This document shows positions 26,290-37,895 of a stretch of DNA of 60,000 nt, piece after piece. Both the position numbers and the translations under genes were made by a program. The number at the start of each line of letters is the position of its first letter. The first letter of the stretch is position 1. The notes under the pieces were generated by a model, which made no database searches, had not been told where the DNA came from, and saw only the letters and a program-made list of their open reading frames with translations. The stretch is from Polytrichum commune (taxonomy: Eukaryota > Streptophyta > Polytrichopsida > Polytrichales > Polytrichaceae), in the NCBI GenBank assembly GCA_950295325.1, contig OX485805.1:7628501-7688500 (forward strand), given 5' to 3'.

Positions 26290-27334
26290 GATCCCCATCA
26301 ATAAACGGGTAGTGCCGGCAGTTAGTTGCAAGCTAGCCGGTTGATTTTGAGAATTTCCGAATGCAATTGGAAAGTTTAGGAAGGGGTTCCGGAAGAAAAT
26401 CAAGGTTTACGGAAATGGGCCGATTAGAAGAAAAAAAATGCCGGCATTAAGGCAAGTTGCCCTAGAGTATCCACGGCAAATTACCAATTGAAATATTATT
26501 TTCATGGCAGGCAACCGACCAAATATATATATTTTAGGTAATTTTTTCAATACTATGCATAGTTGGAGACTATGCCTTGTTGGCTTGTGGTTTAGGGTTA
26601 CTTGCTTCCCGCCACAGCTTCCATTCCGCAGAATTTGATCAAGACTAAAGTTAGAAATAGGTTGGGTAGTAAGAATCTCGATGCAATGTTGCGAATTGCC
26701 TTGGAAGGGCCAGATGAGGAGGTAGATGACATAATTGGTGACACTATCCCACTTTGGAAGAAGGACAATAAGTATTGTTTTTTGTATGCTAATCCCTCTT
26801 CTTATTTGAATTCTCCTAATACAGTGAGTGTGAGTGATGTGTCTTGTTCATTTGGGGCAATTGATACTAACGGCAATGATACGCAAATTTCGTGATTTTT
26901 CAATACTAACTAGCCTCCGGATAATACTTGGACCCTTTTGTGGTGCTTGTATTTTCCGAAGGTTAAATCCTTAGCCCTAATATGGTAGGGGCTTTGCTAG
27001 GTTTGACTCCTGCTAAGGATACTATTTAGACAAAAAAAATGGAGAGTGAATGGCCACATTATTTAATCCTAAACACTTGAAAAAAAAAAATTAAATGACA
27101 ATGACATATCCACCACCAAAATATAATACCGGCCCCACTTTAGACCTTTTGGAAATTGCATAAATGAAAAAACAAATGTCGGCTAATTGCCTAAATACAT
27201 TAGGAAATGGGGGCTATCAACCGATAAGTTTTGCACTCTCTAGGCCCACTTCCGGGTAAAATTTGAAAAATCCGAGCCACCTCCATAAAGCTCGGCAATT
27301 AGCCGTTTTCTCTATAGAACTCCCCAGACTCTGA
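26290..27334. mobile_element. Probable hAT element carrying the 26.6-kb relic (borders approximate)
   Basis: The right end ends CTCCCCAGACTCTG, as at 9461. The left end is unclear. ATCCCCAT lies near 26291 and ATCCCCGT follows 27334, a 7-of-8 match that could be a decayed duplication. GCCGGCAGTTAG and GGCAATTAGCC words occur toward the two ends. Confidence 0.4.
26602..26895 (+). pseudogene. Second hAT transposase relic, C-terminal region
   Basis: LIKTKVRNRLGSKNLDAMLR then IALEGP aligns with the same part of the relic at 8736-9047, followed by DDIIGDTIPLWKKDNKYCFL and YANPSSYL. The VSTAECERGF part is degraded to TASIPQ. Downstream sequence to ~27020 (GCTTTGCTAGGTTTGACTCC) also resembles that after the first relic (9140-9170). 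GGCAATTAGCC words flank it. Two copies of one family, both reduced to the C-terminus. Confidence 0.65.
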
Positions 27335-28029
27335 TCCCCGTAGGTTTGGAGTTTTTTTCATCCCAAGTGGATCCCTCTAGACTAATTCGGGGTTTTGATG
27401 CTAATTCCAAGGTCAATTCTTTCATAATAGAAATATTCATGTTACGATATAAGTGTCTTGCATTTCATCTCGAGTAATAGTGGTAGGGCCAACTATTCTA
27501 TTACATAATTTATTTTATATAATAGTTTGGGAAAATATGACCCCAAAATTAGCATCAGAAGCCTCAAATTATTCTAGAGGAACCCACTTAAGATGACTAA
27601 ACCACAAAACTATGGAGGTCATGTCATCACATCACTAGATATTGTACTTAGTGTCATGTGGTGTTTCATCTCACAATGATAACTTTTTCAGTGACACTTT
27701 CTACGAATAAGTTTACAAACATTGTACTCCCAACTTACTTTACTCCATCCAAACACCAATCGTTGAAACACATTTTGGTATATTCTACACCCTAACATTT
27801 TTGACGTGCAATATCACAAACGATTGAAATTTGGATGAAAAATCACGTAGAAAGCAACAATAATTGCAACATTGTAAAACAATAATGCCCCCCCAAAAAA
27901 AAATCAGTTAAAAAAATGACAAATTAAGTTAGGTTTACATATAGTGTTGGTGACACTACACCGGGCGGTTTACAACTAGTATTGAGCGAGACAACTATAT
28001 AAATTGGTGACACTACATACAATAGACCT

Positions 28030-28312
28030 CCTTATCTACCCTTGGTGGGGAGTGGTGGGCCCCACTGATGTGCAATAAGGCGGTGGGTGACGCGGCGAGG
28101 GGGGGAATATTATATACTATTTTTACGGGAGATTGGGAATCCCAGAGGCGCGAGAGGGAGGTGGCGGGGCCCACTATGCAACTGGTCTGGTGCCGCAGTG
28201 GAGCGTCAGTTGGGGGTCTGAGACTCTGCGCGCGGCTGCACACGTGCGCGTCTGCGGTTGGTCAGACCCACGGGACCTTTCGTGCGTGCCCAAGGGAAGG
28301 GGAACATGGTAC
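28030..28312. other. GC- and CpG-rich island with no recognised gene
   Basis: The surroundings are AT-rich, but this stretch has many CG steps (GACGCGGCGAGG, GCGCGCGGCTGCACACGTGC) and GGGCCC words. A TATATACTATTTTTAC segment sits inside it at about 28112. Frames are open on both strands, but none gives a recognisable product. It may be a promoter-like island or an element end. Confidence 0.5.
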
Positions 28313-28401
28313 TTAACTTTAGATATTAACTTAAAACCTTCTCTTGTGAGGAAACCTTGACCAGGTGCATTGAACATCGTTTTCTCACTTAAGCTTTTTA
28401 A

Positions 28402-28680
28402 GGGCTTGTTTACACCATGGACCATGAAGTCGTCCCGGGGCCCTGTAAAATATGTGATTGGTTGTTGAACTCGTCCTAAGGAAAAAATGGCAGAGTGACC
28501 ATGAAGGTCGAGGTCCCCAAAAGACCTCATAACTTAAGGGGTTGTTTACACCATGGACCATGAAGTCGTCCTGGGGCCTTGTAAAATATGTGATTGGTTG
28601 TTGAACTCGTCCCGGGACCACTTCTGTTTACATCAATGTAAAAATGCAAGAGTGACCATGGAGGTCGAGGTCTCCAATAG
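28402..28680. repeat. Tandem duplication of the MITE's 5' terminal segment
   Basis: Two copies, starting at 28402 and 28538 (period 136 bp), share GTTTACACCATGGACCATG, CCTGTAAAATATGTG or its variant, GGTTGTTGAACTCGTCC and GAGTGACCATG. Both are preceded by TAA, so either could be the left end used with the right end at 29105. Confidence 0.75.
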
Positions 28681-28839
28681 ATATATTTTAAGGCATGCGT
28701 TATCCACTGACATGGTCCAAAAGGCTTTGCGGTGGGAGAGGCAAAAGAGGTGCTCTAGTCGAAAAAGGCAAGGGCCCATGGCATAGAAATGTTGTTATAA
28801 TAAAATTTCAATGAAATTGTTTTTGGGGAAGAGAATATC

Positions 28840-28865
28840 AAGACAAGACAAGACAAGACAAGACA
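28840..28865. repeat. (AGACA)n microsatellite
   Basis: Five AGACA units inside the Tourist-like MITE. Confidence 0.95.
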
Positions 28866-29109
28866 ATGGTCAAGCTTGATTCGTTTTTCTTCAAAACTAT
28901 ATTTTTTTGGGCATTTAAAAAAAAATCAACACATTCATTTTCCGGTGCATGGTCATTCCTCTTGGTCCACATTTGGTTTACACCAAGTGAGGGGCCCAAA
29001 GGCTTTGTAAATTAATTTTTTAAGAAATCGGACTGTGGAAGTTGGACCATGGGAAAAGTGCATCGTCCATGATCCAACTTCATGGTCCATGATGTGAACC
29101 AACCCTAAG

Positions 29110-31185
29110 TACCCTCTAACCTCCCTAATATCATGCTTGTGGCAACCAAAGTGCACGTGTAAGGAGGTGTGCAATGTTAACATGGTTGGTGGTTTACTTT
29201 AATGTGAAAAACCAGTGATATATGAGAGGGAAATGTGACAACAAGGAGGGAGATTTAAACTCAACACATCCCTTTTCCTAGGGTTTGAAGATATTAGAGA
29301 GGAAGTGACATGAAGTGGTTGACATTATGAAGGTTAGCATGTACTCCAATTGTTTGACACGAGAAGCGTACAAGAACATCTTGCCACCATATCCCTTCAT
29401 TTTTGGGCTTTTTTGGGGCAAATAGTTAGAAATGCAACCAAGTGCATGAACCGTTAACAAATGAATCGCTACAAGAATGTGTTCTCACTTACTTGTATTT
29501 CAAAATATATATGTTTGTTGTCTTCTATTGTCTTTTGGAGGACGGGTCATTTTAAATTATTTACTTATTTCCATTTTTTTTAAGTAGTTCATATGGTGAT
29601 CACTACATTGGAGGGAGTGAGGCTATAATTATGTCCACAGTATAAAGATAACTCGTACTCGTATACGCGTTAATAGGGTATTATTATCAACCCATTGGAC
29701 ACATGAGCATTTGTGGCTCATTTGGCATGGGACTTTCCAAAAGGAACACGTGGTACCGCGTCATCGCACTTTGACCATGTGCATGAACCTACCAAAAATA
29801 AAAATAAATTGCTATTAGAACATCGTTCTCACCGCTTGCTTTCAATTTTCAAAAGAACTAGGTTTTTTTTTTTGTTTAAGACGATTGATTCAACTTGGGA
29901 ACTTCCTCAAGAGATGTGGTAGCTCCTTATGCAATTCAAAATTGACCTTTTGCATGAACCCTAAAAAAATTCCAAGTCCTTCGAGAATCTTGGCACTTGC
30001 TTTCATTTTTCTTTTGGTTGACACACATTCTAGTAGCTACAAAATTAAGTTGTTTGATTCATTTCCGTTCTAATTATAGGCACAATGAATCCTTCCTTAA
30101 CATTCAACATATACGACTTTCCCGTAACAATTGATAATTAATCTAATGGGACTAGATAAAACATGTTGGAATCATGTTTTCAAATCATGCATTTCATTTA
30201 TAGGTAATAAGTTGGTAGTAAATCAATTGACTTGTAGAGTAGATGAACCTATTTTTGTTAAGTTAAGCAACTTTGCAATTAAGTAAAGTAGCACATGTGT
30301 GATATTGGGGTGATTTTTCACATGCTTGGAAATTGACATCACAATGTTTAACAAAAAAATATATCAGCGTTTATTTTTTAGTTTTGAAACTATTGTAAAT
30401 CTTCATAGGTAATATTCTCTCCTAAACCAAATTCACAACATAGGTCAACCTATTTCCAATAACTCGGAGACGAAAACTTGAGTATGATTAGTGTCCTTTT
30501 CAAGGAACCCAAATCCGTGCCCTTTTCTCATTTTTTTTCCCACAATACTGGCTTTGTGGAAAAGTTAGGCCACCTATCTTTGTTGGGATTGCATATGCAT
30601 GTGCTACCAACCAATCAAAGTGCACACCATCTCTATTGTGGGCTAATTATCAATAGGACAAAACTGGTGCAATACTAAGGGCCGCTCTGCACTATAGCTT
30701 GTGCGCCCTTGACCCATGAAATACAAATTATGCGGCTGGTCAAGAAGTTAGAGATGGTCCAAGTTCACTCTACAATAGACCTTCAAGACTTCAAGGATCA
30801 AATAGTTTGAATGGATGAAATATCTACACGACGTCCTACATAGCATCAAGTAGATACTATTTCCTAGTTCTATTGGTCATTGCATTAGGCCCACCAACAA
30901 GAGGTGGATCTAATGCAGAATGAAGGATTGTGGCAAACAATAGGCTTGTCATGGTGGTGACCAAACTTGAACATTTGTTGTGGTCCCTCAACATGGTCCA
31001 CTTTCACTTTACACTAACTTTGAGGGCCTATCGCCTGCAAATTTGGATTTCTATTTCCCACGGTACAACCTTCGGATGATTTCCGAAGACCCTTAGATTC
31101 TCGTGATCACGGCTCTTAGTATGTGTTTAAAATGGCCCCTAAAATAGATGTTGTTCTTATTACCAAAGTCAGTGGAGATTTTTGA
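29110..31185. other. No gene recognised
   Basis: AT-rich with only short frames. GGGCCGCTCTGCACTATAGC at 30680 faintly resembles a Harbinger-type end but has no partner that I can see. Confidence 0.5.
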
Positions 31186-31189
31186 ACAT

Positions 31190-31375
31190 AACTGGTTGAT
31201 ATCTTAGTGTTCCCAAGTCCAATTGGTTACATGTTGACATCTTTTGGTTTTTCTTCATTAAATTACATATAAGCCATAGGTTCCTCTATAATGTTTGGTA
31301 ATTTTCCAAAGTCTTGAACTTCAACCGGTTATTTCTTAAACTTCACCGGTTCATCTGTAACTAGCATCCAATTCT
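31190..31375 (-). repeat. hAT terminal repeat family, copy 3
   Basis: It reads GTTCCCAAGTCCAATTGGTT, ACATGTTGACATCTTTTGG and ACCGGTTCATCTGTAACTAG, inverse to 5750-5971. It is cut on the right side by the 31413-32507 element. Confidence 0.6.
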
Positions 31376-31412
31376 CCCCGGTTCATCGCTTATTTATCAT
31401 GATCATATAATG

Positions 31413-32507
31413 CACTGGTGATTTTTCACAAGGTCCCCAACATGTCTAGGGACATGTTCATAAAAAAAAACCTTTCTAGTGGACAAGTTCTTAGAAAATG
31501 AACCGGTTTTTGGATGTGTCGAATTCACTTTGGACATGTTCTAAAAATAGAATATTGTTTGATAATTTTTTCCCAAAAAATAAATAGTACAAATATCAGT
31601 TACATTATGTCATATATGACATGTGAATATAAGCATAATGCAATCAAACCACTAATACCCAATCAAAATATCCATCTTGAAGTGCTTGATTCACCTGCAT
31701 ACATTAATTCATCAACCACAAAATTTAGAACCTTTTTAACATAATGTCAAAGATTATAATTGAAGATAAACTTAGCAATTGAATAAGAATTAGTATATAT
31801 AAACATGTTCAAAATTTTAAAAATAAAGAGCTACTCACCCTTCAAAGAAGTGGATGAATTCTCCTATCCTTCATGTTTCTCCAAACAAGCATCACTGCAT
31901 TCCAATTGATGTTTTCAACTGGAATATTTGCACATAAAATGCGTCATCAAAGCATCTAAAGTCTCTAACTTCAAACTAGCACGTAGATGACTTTTGATTA
32001 GGTTTTGCCTAGAAAAACCCCTCTTGTGGAGGGAATGCGGGTGGTGACGGACGGGTGATGGAAACACCTTGAGGATAGTGTGTGGGGAAAGAAATGGGAG
32101 ATTGAAGGACAAGAAATAGAAAGAAATGATGATGGCAGAGGAATTAGAATGGGGTGTACTGGAAAGATGAGAATCAACAACAAAAGACAAATAATTGATG
32201 GGCATTGAAGGCATAATTTGTGAAGATCCTATTGTTTCCAAATGCAAATAGTCACATGTCAACATCTTTTGGTTTTTTTGGTTTTATTTTTTTTACCAAC
32301 ATTGTAAGAGACTTATTTATACGTATTACGGGACGGGTATTTTCATTTCCAAACCGGTTTTGGGACAGGTTTTTTTTTTTTTAACCTTTCCATGGACGGG
32401 TTGGTTTAGAAACTACAAGTTTTGAGGCGGGTTGCAATTTTTTTTTGCCTTTCAATTCAAGGTTTTTGGACGTGGACGGGCAAAAACTTTGTGAAAAATC
32501 AGCCCTG
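31413..32507. mobile_element. hAT-like non-autonomous element, 1095 bp
   Basis: The left end is CACTGGTGATTTTTCACAA and the inverted right end is CAGGGCTGATTTTTCACAAA. An exact 8-bp duplication ATATAATG lies at 31405-31412 and 32508-32515. The interior is AT-rich with GACGGG/ACCGG words toward the right end and long T runs. No frame resembles a transposase. Its left flank is a copy of the terminal repeat family seen at 7903-8105. Confidence 0.78.
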
Positions 32508-33072
32508 ATATAATGTAGTCTCGCCTTGTCTCACCCATATTGGAGTGATGGGTCAAAGGCTCCAAGTTAGGAACACGGCCTGGCATTGTTTCGGGAACCT
32601 TCCTAATTAGCTTACCAAGCACGATACATGCAAACATGTACCTATCCAAAATGGCAAAGGAGAAGGAATACTATATTTCCTGCAGGCATCATATTTATTA
32701 TTGATGAATGATGAAGGAAATGAAAAACATTATCTGTTCCATCTGTCTCAGGAAAAATAAAATAAAATAAAAATCTATTCTCCAACATTCCATTTCTAAT
32801 TGTGATGTATCACATGCATAAAGCACCTCCAAATAAAACTCAACAGGTCAATTTCTTGCTCACCACGCCTCACCCATGCGTAGCCATGACATCATTGCAA
32901 CGGCAGGAAGGATGTGGGCCAGCTGCTGCCAAATCCATCTCATGAAAGTTAATGATGAAAATCTGTAATCCGTCACTGGCCCCACACGTCCAACAAAAGG
33001 TTTTCGTAGTTTCTGGAGCAGTTCTTGTAACCACAGGAAATGCAAGTGAAGGGACAAGGGGATGAAGATTCA

Positions 33073-33086
33073 GGGTTTAGGGTTTA
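33073..33086 (+). promoter_or_regulatory. Telobox-like motif in the leader of the D-cysteine desulfhydrase-like gene
   Basis: The sequence GGGTTTAGGGTTTA lies about 40 bp upstream of the ATG at 33127. Telomere-like boxes (AAACCCTA on the other strand) are common near transcription starts of broadly expressed plant genes. Its position suggests the 5' leader or core promoter. The assignment rests on motif and position only. Confidence 0.5.
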
Positions 33087-33126
33087 AGGTTTTGGGTTTC
33101 GTCTTCGTCTGCGTGTTGTTGATGCA

Positions 33127-36100
33127 ATGCTGAAGTTGCTCACGCCGCAGCAGCAGCACCTGCAGCAATGGAGGTGCGTTGCACAGGAAAATTTCTTTTA
33201 TGTTCGGGTCCAGAACTCTTTTTCACAAACTCGGAGCTCCCACCATGGTCCTAGTCAAGCTCATGGTAGTGCCCATCAAGTAAGTTGGCATTGTCAGCTC
33301 CTCAGCTCAATGTGCTTGTTTTGAGATGTGAGCGTTGCGAAGAACCGATGCATTTGTGAATGTGAGAATATTAAGAGAATGTGTAAAATAGTGTCAAGTT
33401 ATGTGATTGGTGGCACCTCCATGGCTTGTTTGAGAGGTGAACTTCGTGAAAATTCGTGAAGAACCAATACATTTTGTATGTGAGTATTTGATGAGAATGT
33501 GTGAAATAGTGTCAAGTTATGTGATTCGTTGCACTTTTCCATTGCTGGTTTGAGGTGTACTTTGTGAAGAACCACCACATTTGTGCATGCGAGAATGTCA
33601 AGAGAATGTGTGGAACAGTGTCAAATTGTGTGATTGGTTGCAAATCCATTAATTGCAGTAAGGTGATGGGAATCTCCTCTGAAATGCAATGCAAATAATG
33701 GTGCAGGGTAGCTCGCGAGTAGCGCTTGAGCAGTCCCATGACTGGGAAAAGATTCTTGCAAGGCCATGGCTGCTTCCAAGTGTGGCCACGAAGGTGAAGG
33801 AGGTGCATGTTGGAAATAAAAGTACTTGGGGGCCAGACCTTGTATCGCAGGGTTGTTCCTTCCATGTCATCCGGGACGACTTGCTTCACCCTCTCATGGG
33901 CGGAAACAAACTTCGCAAATTGGATGCCCTGGTCCCTCTTTTCCAAGCCCATGGAGCTACCGATGTGGTAAGAAGTCATAGTGTCCGTAATGATATCACA
34001 AAGCTCTAGATTCATATATCAACACTGATTTCGCGTCAATTCAATCACTACAGCATTGAATCAATGCCTACCGAACATAGAGTTGCAATTTTAGTCTTTC
34101 TTTCTATATTTTATAGGTTGAAGACTGGCAAGGTTGAGTTGACATTGTATTTGCACACATTGCACTGGAAAGAGAACTATGTACTGGTGACACATGCAGA
34201 ACTTATCTATTCTTGCCTGTTACTATATAACAACTACCAGGAGCCAACTATCAATTGATACGCAACCTTGCAAAGCATTTGACAAAGCCCCACCTCAAAT
34301 TAAGCTTGTTTGTCAATTATATATCTGATCAAATATATCGCTGACTTACCTTGCAAGGAATTCTAATTTTGAATAACTCATAAAAAATGTTGCAGGTTAC
34401 ATGTGGAGGTTGTCAAAGTGCACATACAGCTGCTGTAGGTACCCAAAATTCTGCTTGCATGATAAATTCTTCCCCCAATTCTTGAAATTGGTTACAAGTC
34501 TTCACGTTCAAAGAAACACATTTTTTCTGGCTGCTATGTAGTATGTAGTGAGGAATTGTAGCTAATTGTGTACACGGGCAGATTTGTTTCTACGAAGTTC
34601 CATGTCCAATTTTTCTATGCAATATTTGTATCGGAGGTTTTCGTCACAAGGCCTTACAATGTTATTGCTTTGGGATGTTGTGGTTTTTTGCCTTGCAGCT
34701 GTTGCATGTGCAGAGGTTGGCATAAAGGCACACTTGCTCTTGCGTGGAGAGAGACCTGCTATACCCACAGGATACAATTTGGTATCAGGAATGTATGGTC
34801 ACGTGACGTATATTCCTCGTGCAGAATACGCAGACCGACAGGCCATGCTTCAGAAGCATGCTGTTCGGGTGGCGGGTGACCCAACTTGTATTATTTCGAT
34901 GGAAGACCACATGATTTCTTCAAAACCTGGAAATTCTGGTGGTGGTGATAACGAGAAGAGAGTTGTTATCTTGAACGAGGGAGCAGGCGACTGCTTTGCA
35001 GTACTAGGTTTGGAACCAAAGCTCACTTCCACTGCTTTCTGTGACATTTGTGGTGGTCTCTTGGGTTTTCAATAGTATTTACGTCTTGTGAACATTTTGT
35101 GCATTCAGCCAAATCATGAGTTTCCAGTTTTCCAGGATTTAAAGACGAAAAGTTGGTAGTGTGTTGGGGTATTGGAAGAATATAAATGCCCCCTTTACAC
35201 TAGAGCTTGAGTTGAGAGCTTGAACTTACAATATTCGGGAGTTTGATACTTAGGTGTTGACAAGCCTTCATCACAAAGCTCAAAGTATCGAGCTTCACCA
35301 ATCTTGAAGCTCTCAATATTTTGAGCATGTGTAAAGTGGCCATGCTCAAAGAATGATACTAAACAAAGAAGCATCCATGAGAAGCCAAAGAATGCTTAGA
35401 AGCCCATTGGCTTGGGGCCCATAAAATAAGAGCTTGAACTCTGGACATTTCTAACCTACTTCCATGAGGTAGGTCAGAATTTTGACCGAGTGCTTGTCGT
35501 AGTCATTCCACATGGGATCCATTAAAGTGCCATTCAAGCGTTCTAAGCCCAGTAAGAAGCTCAAGCTCTCAATTTGAAATCTCAAGTGGAAAGTGGTTTT
35601 GAGTGAATAAGCGTGCATAAGGGGCTCTTAATCTCTTAATGAGCTCTTAACCTCTTTAGTTTAAAGGGGCCTGAGGGTACAAGAAGCTCCTGCTGCTCTA
35701 ATTGGCAGATCAAATCCTTTACACTACACACATGCTACAGATTTGTCACGCATACCTCAACACACAGGTGCAACAGTGCGTGCCTGAGAGTGACTTAATT
35801 TGTGACTGGTAGGATTGATCAGGCTGGTGGAATACTTGTCGCAGCCAACCGTATTTGGAAAGGAAGATCGGTTGCGTATTGTTGTTGATTGTGGCACTGG
35901 AACCACAGCCATTGGGTTAGCCCTTGGCATTGCTCTTTATGGGTATGTACCCTCAGACTTTTGTTGGCATACATTAATTTGTATGCGCTCCATTGCCTTT
36001 ATTTTACACAGAATCACTAGATAAACACTTAGGATGTCATTTTACTAGATCCTGTGAATGAGTTTTCTGGTTGGTTACATCTTTCTTCACATTCCAGTTT

Positions 36101-37206
36101 TCAGAACGAAAGGCTTTAGTGCAGGACAACAAGCTCATTAAGTAGGGTGTGTTATTCAAATCGGCCAATCTAGTGCAAAGTAGAGGTTCATGTCAAGCTC
36201 CATTTCCTTGAGTCAATCTCTAGAAAGTGCGCCTTGCTGTTATTGGTGCTTAGATGGGCTTCCATAGTAACCTGACTTGTGATTTAATTAGTCCTAATAC
36301 AAAATTTTCTGACCAGTGAATTGCTGTTCCTCGTTCATTGCAGACTTTCTTGGCAAGTAGTTGGAGTGATGCTTGCAGATAACCAGGAAGGGTATGAGAG
36401 GCATGGAGACAAGCTTCTCACTGAGTTTGCACAACAATTTTATACTCATTTTAGAGGAGATATAACCCAAAAGAGCTCCAGCCTTCAAATTTCTTGGCAA
36501 GAGAGGCGCCTGCCTCGAAAGTAAGTGCTATCTTCTGTTGTTTCCAAAGGAGCACTCAAATATCTGTTGCAGTACCTTGAAGGCAGTTAAACATTTGACA
36601 TTGCAGGATTATGATCCTATTTGTGATTGAGAGAATGTTTATTGCATCAAGACATCTTGAACCATGCACGTCTGCTTTCTTGTGGTTGCTATTGAAGAGA
36701 AATATAATAAATATGAATACATACATATTTTACATGTACTATACATGATGCATTGGAGATCATGTAGGAAGGTGTATATCTATAAGGAGATATCTGAATT
36801 TTTTGTGTGAACCTAGACAAGTCTCTGGCAAGAACACTTTCAATGTGACCTATAAAGCGGCTTCCAATTCAGCTGCCTTTCAAGTGTGATTTATAGGCTT
36901 TTCAGTCTTGGCGAGTTTGATCAATGAGGTTAAGGAAGTGTGCTCGTCATAGCTAATTGCACTAAAGGAGTTGCATATTCGGAATGCAGGTTTGGACGAA
37001 TCTTACCTGGTGAAGTAGAAAAATGTCAGCAAGTTGCTCGAGAAACTGGTGTTCTATTGGATCCTATTTACACGCTTGCAGGCTGGGAAGCTGCCCATGA
37101 GCTTTGTAAGAGCACTCTCAAGGATGTTGGACAAGTTGCACTGCTTCATACAGGTGGAACATTGGGGTTATTTGGATTAGCGCAAAGGTATCCTTTCCAA
37201 TTTTAA
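33127..37206 (+). CDS. DCD2: D-cysteine desulfhydrase 2-like PLP enzyme, 7 exons
   Basis: This is a pyridoxal-phosphate enzyme of the ACC deaminase/D-cysteine desulfhydrase family. It most resembles plant DCD2, which degrades D-cysteine to pyruvate, sulfide and ammonia and is mitochondrial. Exons I infer: 33127-33279, 33707-33967, 34396-34438, 34699-35007, 35813-35942, 36344-36520 and 36990-37206. All introns are GT-AG, phases agree, and the total is 1290 nt (429 residues plus stop). The N-terminal ~50 residues are rich in Q, S and R with few acids, as in a transit peptide. The motif [15 protein letters not shown] carries the expected PLP lysine (K119). It is followed by [10 protein letters not shown], then [22 protein letters not shown] and, near the C-terminus, [17 protein letters not shown]. 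The start is the first ATG with an open path into exon 1. Intron 4 holds a MITE-like insert. No lesion is visible, so it is probably functional. Family assignment is secure; the 5' end is less so. Confidence 0.9.
35188..35670. mobile_element. MITE-like insert in intron 4 of the D-cysteine desulfhydrase-like gene
   Basis: The left end reads GCCCCCTTTACACTAGAG; the right end, reverse-complemented, reads GCCCCTTTAAACTAAAGAG, giving imperfect terminal inverted repeats. The interior is rich in GAGCTT-type words and has no coding capacity. The ends resemble the CTCTTTACACTA ends at 43532 and 57051, so it may be a deletion derivative of a Harbinger-like family. I could not find a clear target duplication, so the borders are approximate. 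Confidence 0.45.
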
Positions 37207-37689
37207 CGTGAGTTTATGCCTGGAGTGAGGATTTATGGCCAGCCCTCAGGAAGCCTTCTCCTTCACCAATGCGGACCCCCACAAACTGAAGACTGCCTAT
37301 TACCATTATGCGTTTGTTCCTGGAATTTGCATCTACATCGAGGCAATTCTGCTGTGGAAGTTGGGTATATGACAGTCCACCGTGGAAGTCCTCTTTGAAA
37401 GATGCTTTGAGCTGAGGTGCAACATTGTACAAGAAGTCAGCAGTTAACAGTATATTTAACAGATCGCGTCTATCAGGACTCGGTGGCAAGTGAGGGAGCA
37501 AGGTTCATGATTTACAAGAAACAAACTGAAGTTCAGCTGGGCTGAAACTTGTGTCTTGCCACCTTATTCAATATAATCATTGTGAATGAGGCGACTTGCC
37601 AGGGCCTCATTCCCTTAGTAAAGTGATTATGTCTTGAACGTAAATTAGTTCAAGCATTGATGCAGATGCAATGAACCAGGAGAATGACC

Positions 37690-37895
37690 GCTAGTTACAG
37701 ATGATCCGGTTGAGTTTGAGAAATGACTGGTTGAAGTTCAAGACTTCAGGAAAATAATCAATCATTTTAGAGAATCTGTGGAATACATACCAAATTATTA
37801 AACAAACACCGAAAGATCACAACATGTATCTGGTTGGACTTGGAAACACTAGGATTTTGACTGATTATGCCTAAAAATCTCCTGGACTATGCACA
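37690..37895 (+). repeat. hAT terminal repeat family, copy 4
   Basis: It reads AGTTACAGATGATCCGGTTG, GGTTGGACTTGGAAACACTA and TGACTGATTATGCCTAAAAA, collinear with 5750-5971. It lies about 480 bp downstream of the D-cysteine desulfhydrase-like stop codon. Confidence 0.6.

Larger units (their letters stand above)
28402..29105. mobile_element. Tourist/PIF-Harbinger-like MITE, 704 bp
   Basis: The left end GGGCTTGTTTACACCATGG and the inverted right end GGGTTGGTTCACATCATGG are paired TIRs; both continue ACCATGAAG. The 3-bp TAA duplication at 28399-28401 and 29106-29108 and the GGG start fit PIF/Harbinger. The left terminal ~136 bp are present twice in tandem. An AGACA microsatellite sits at 28840-28865. 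There is no transposase. Confidence 0.75.

Noticed and set aside
33512-34015. 167-codon minus-strand frame overlapping the D-cysteine desulfhydrase-like exon 2
   Set aside because: It is the antisense shadow of exon 2 and has no independent motif.
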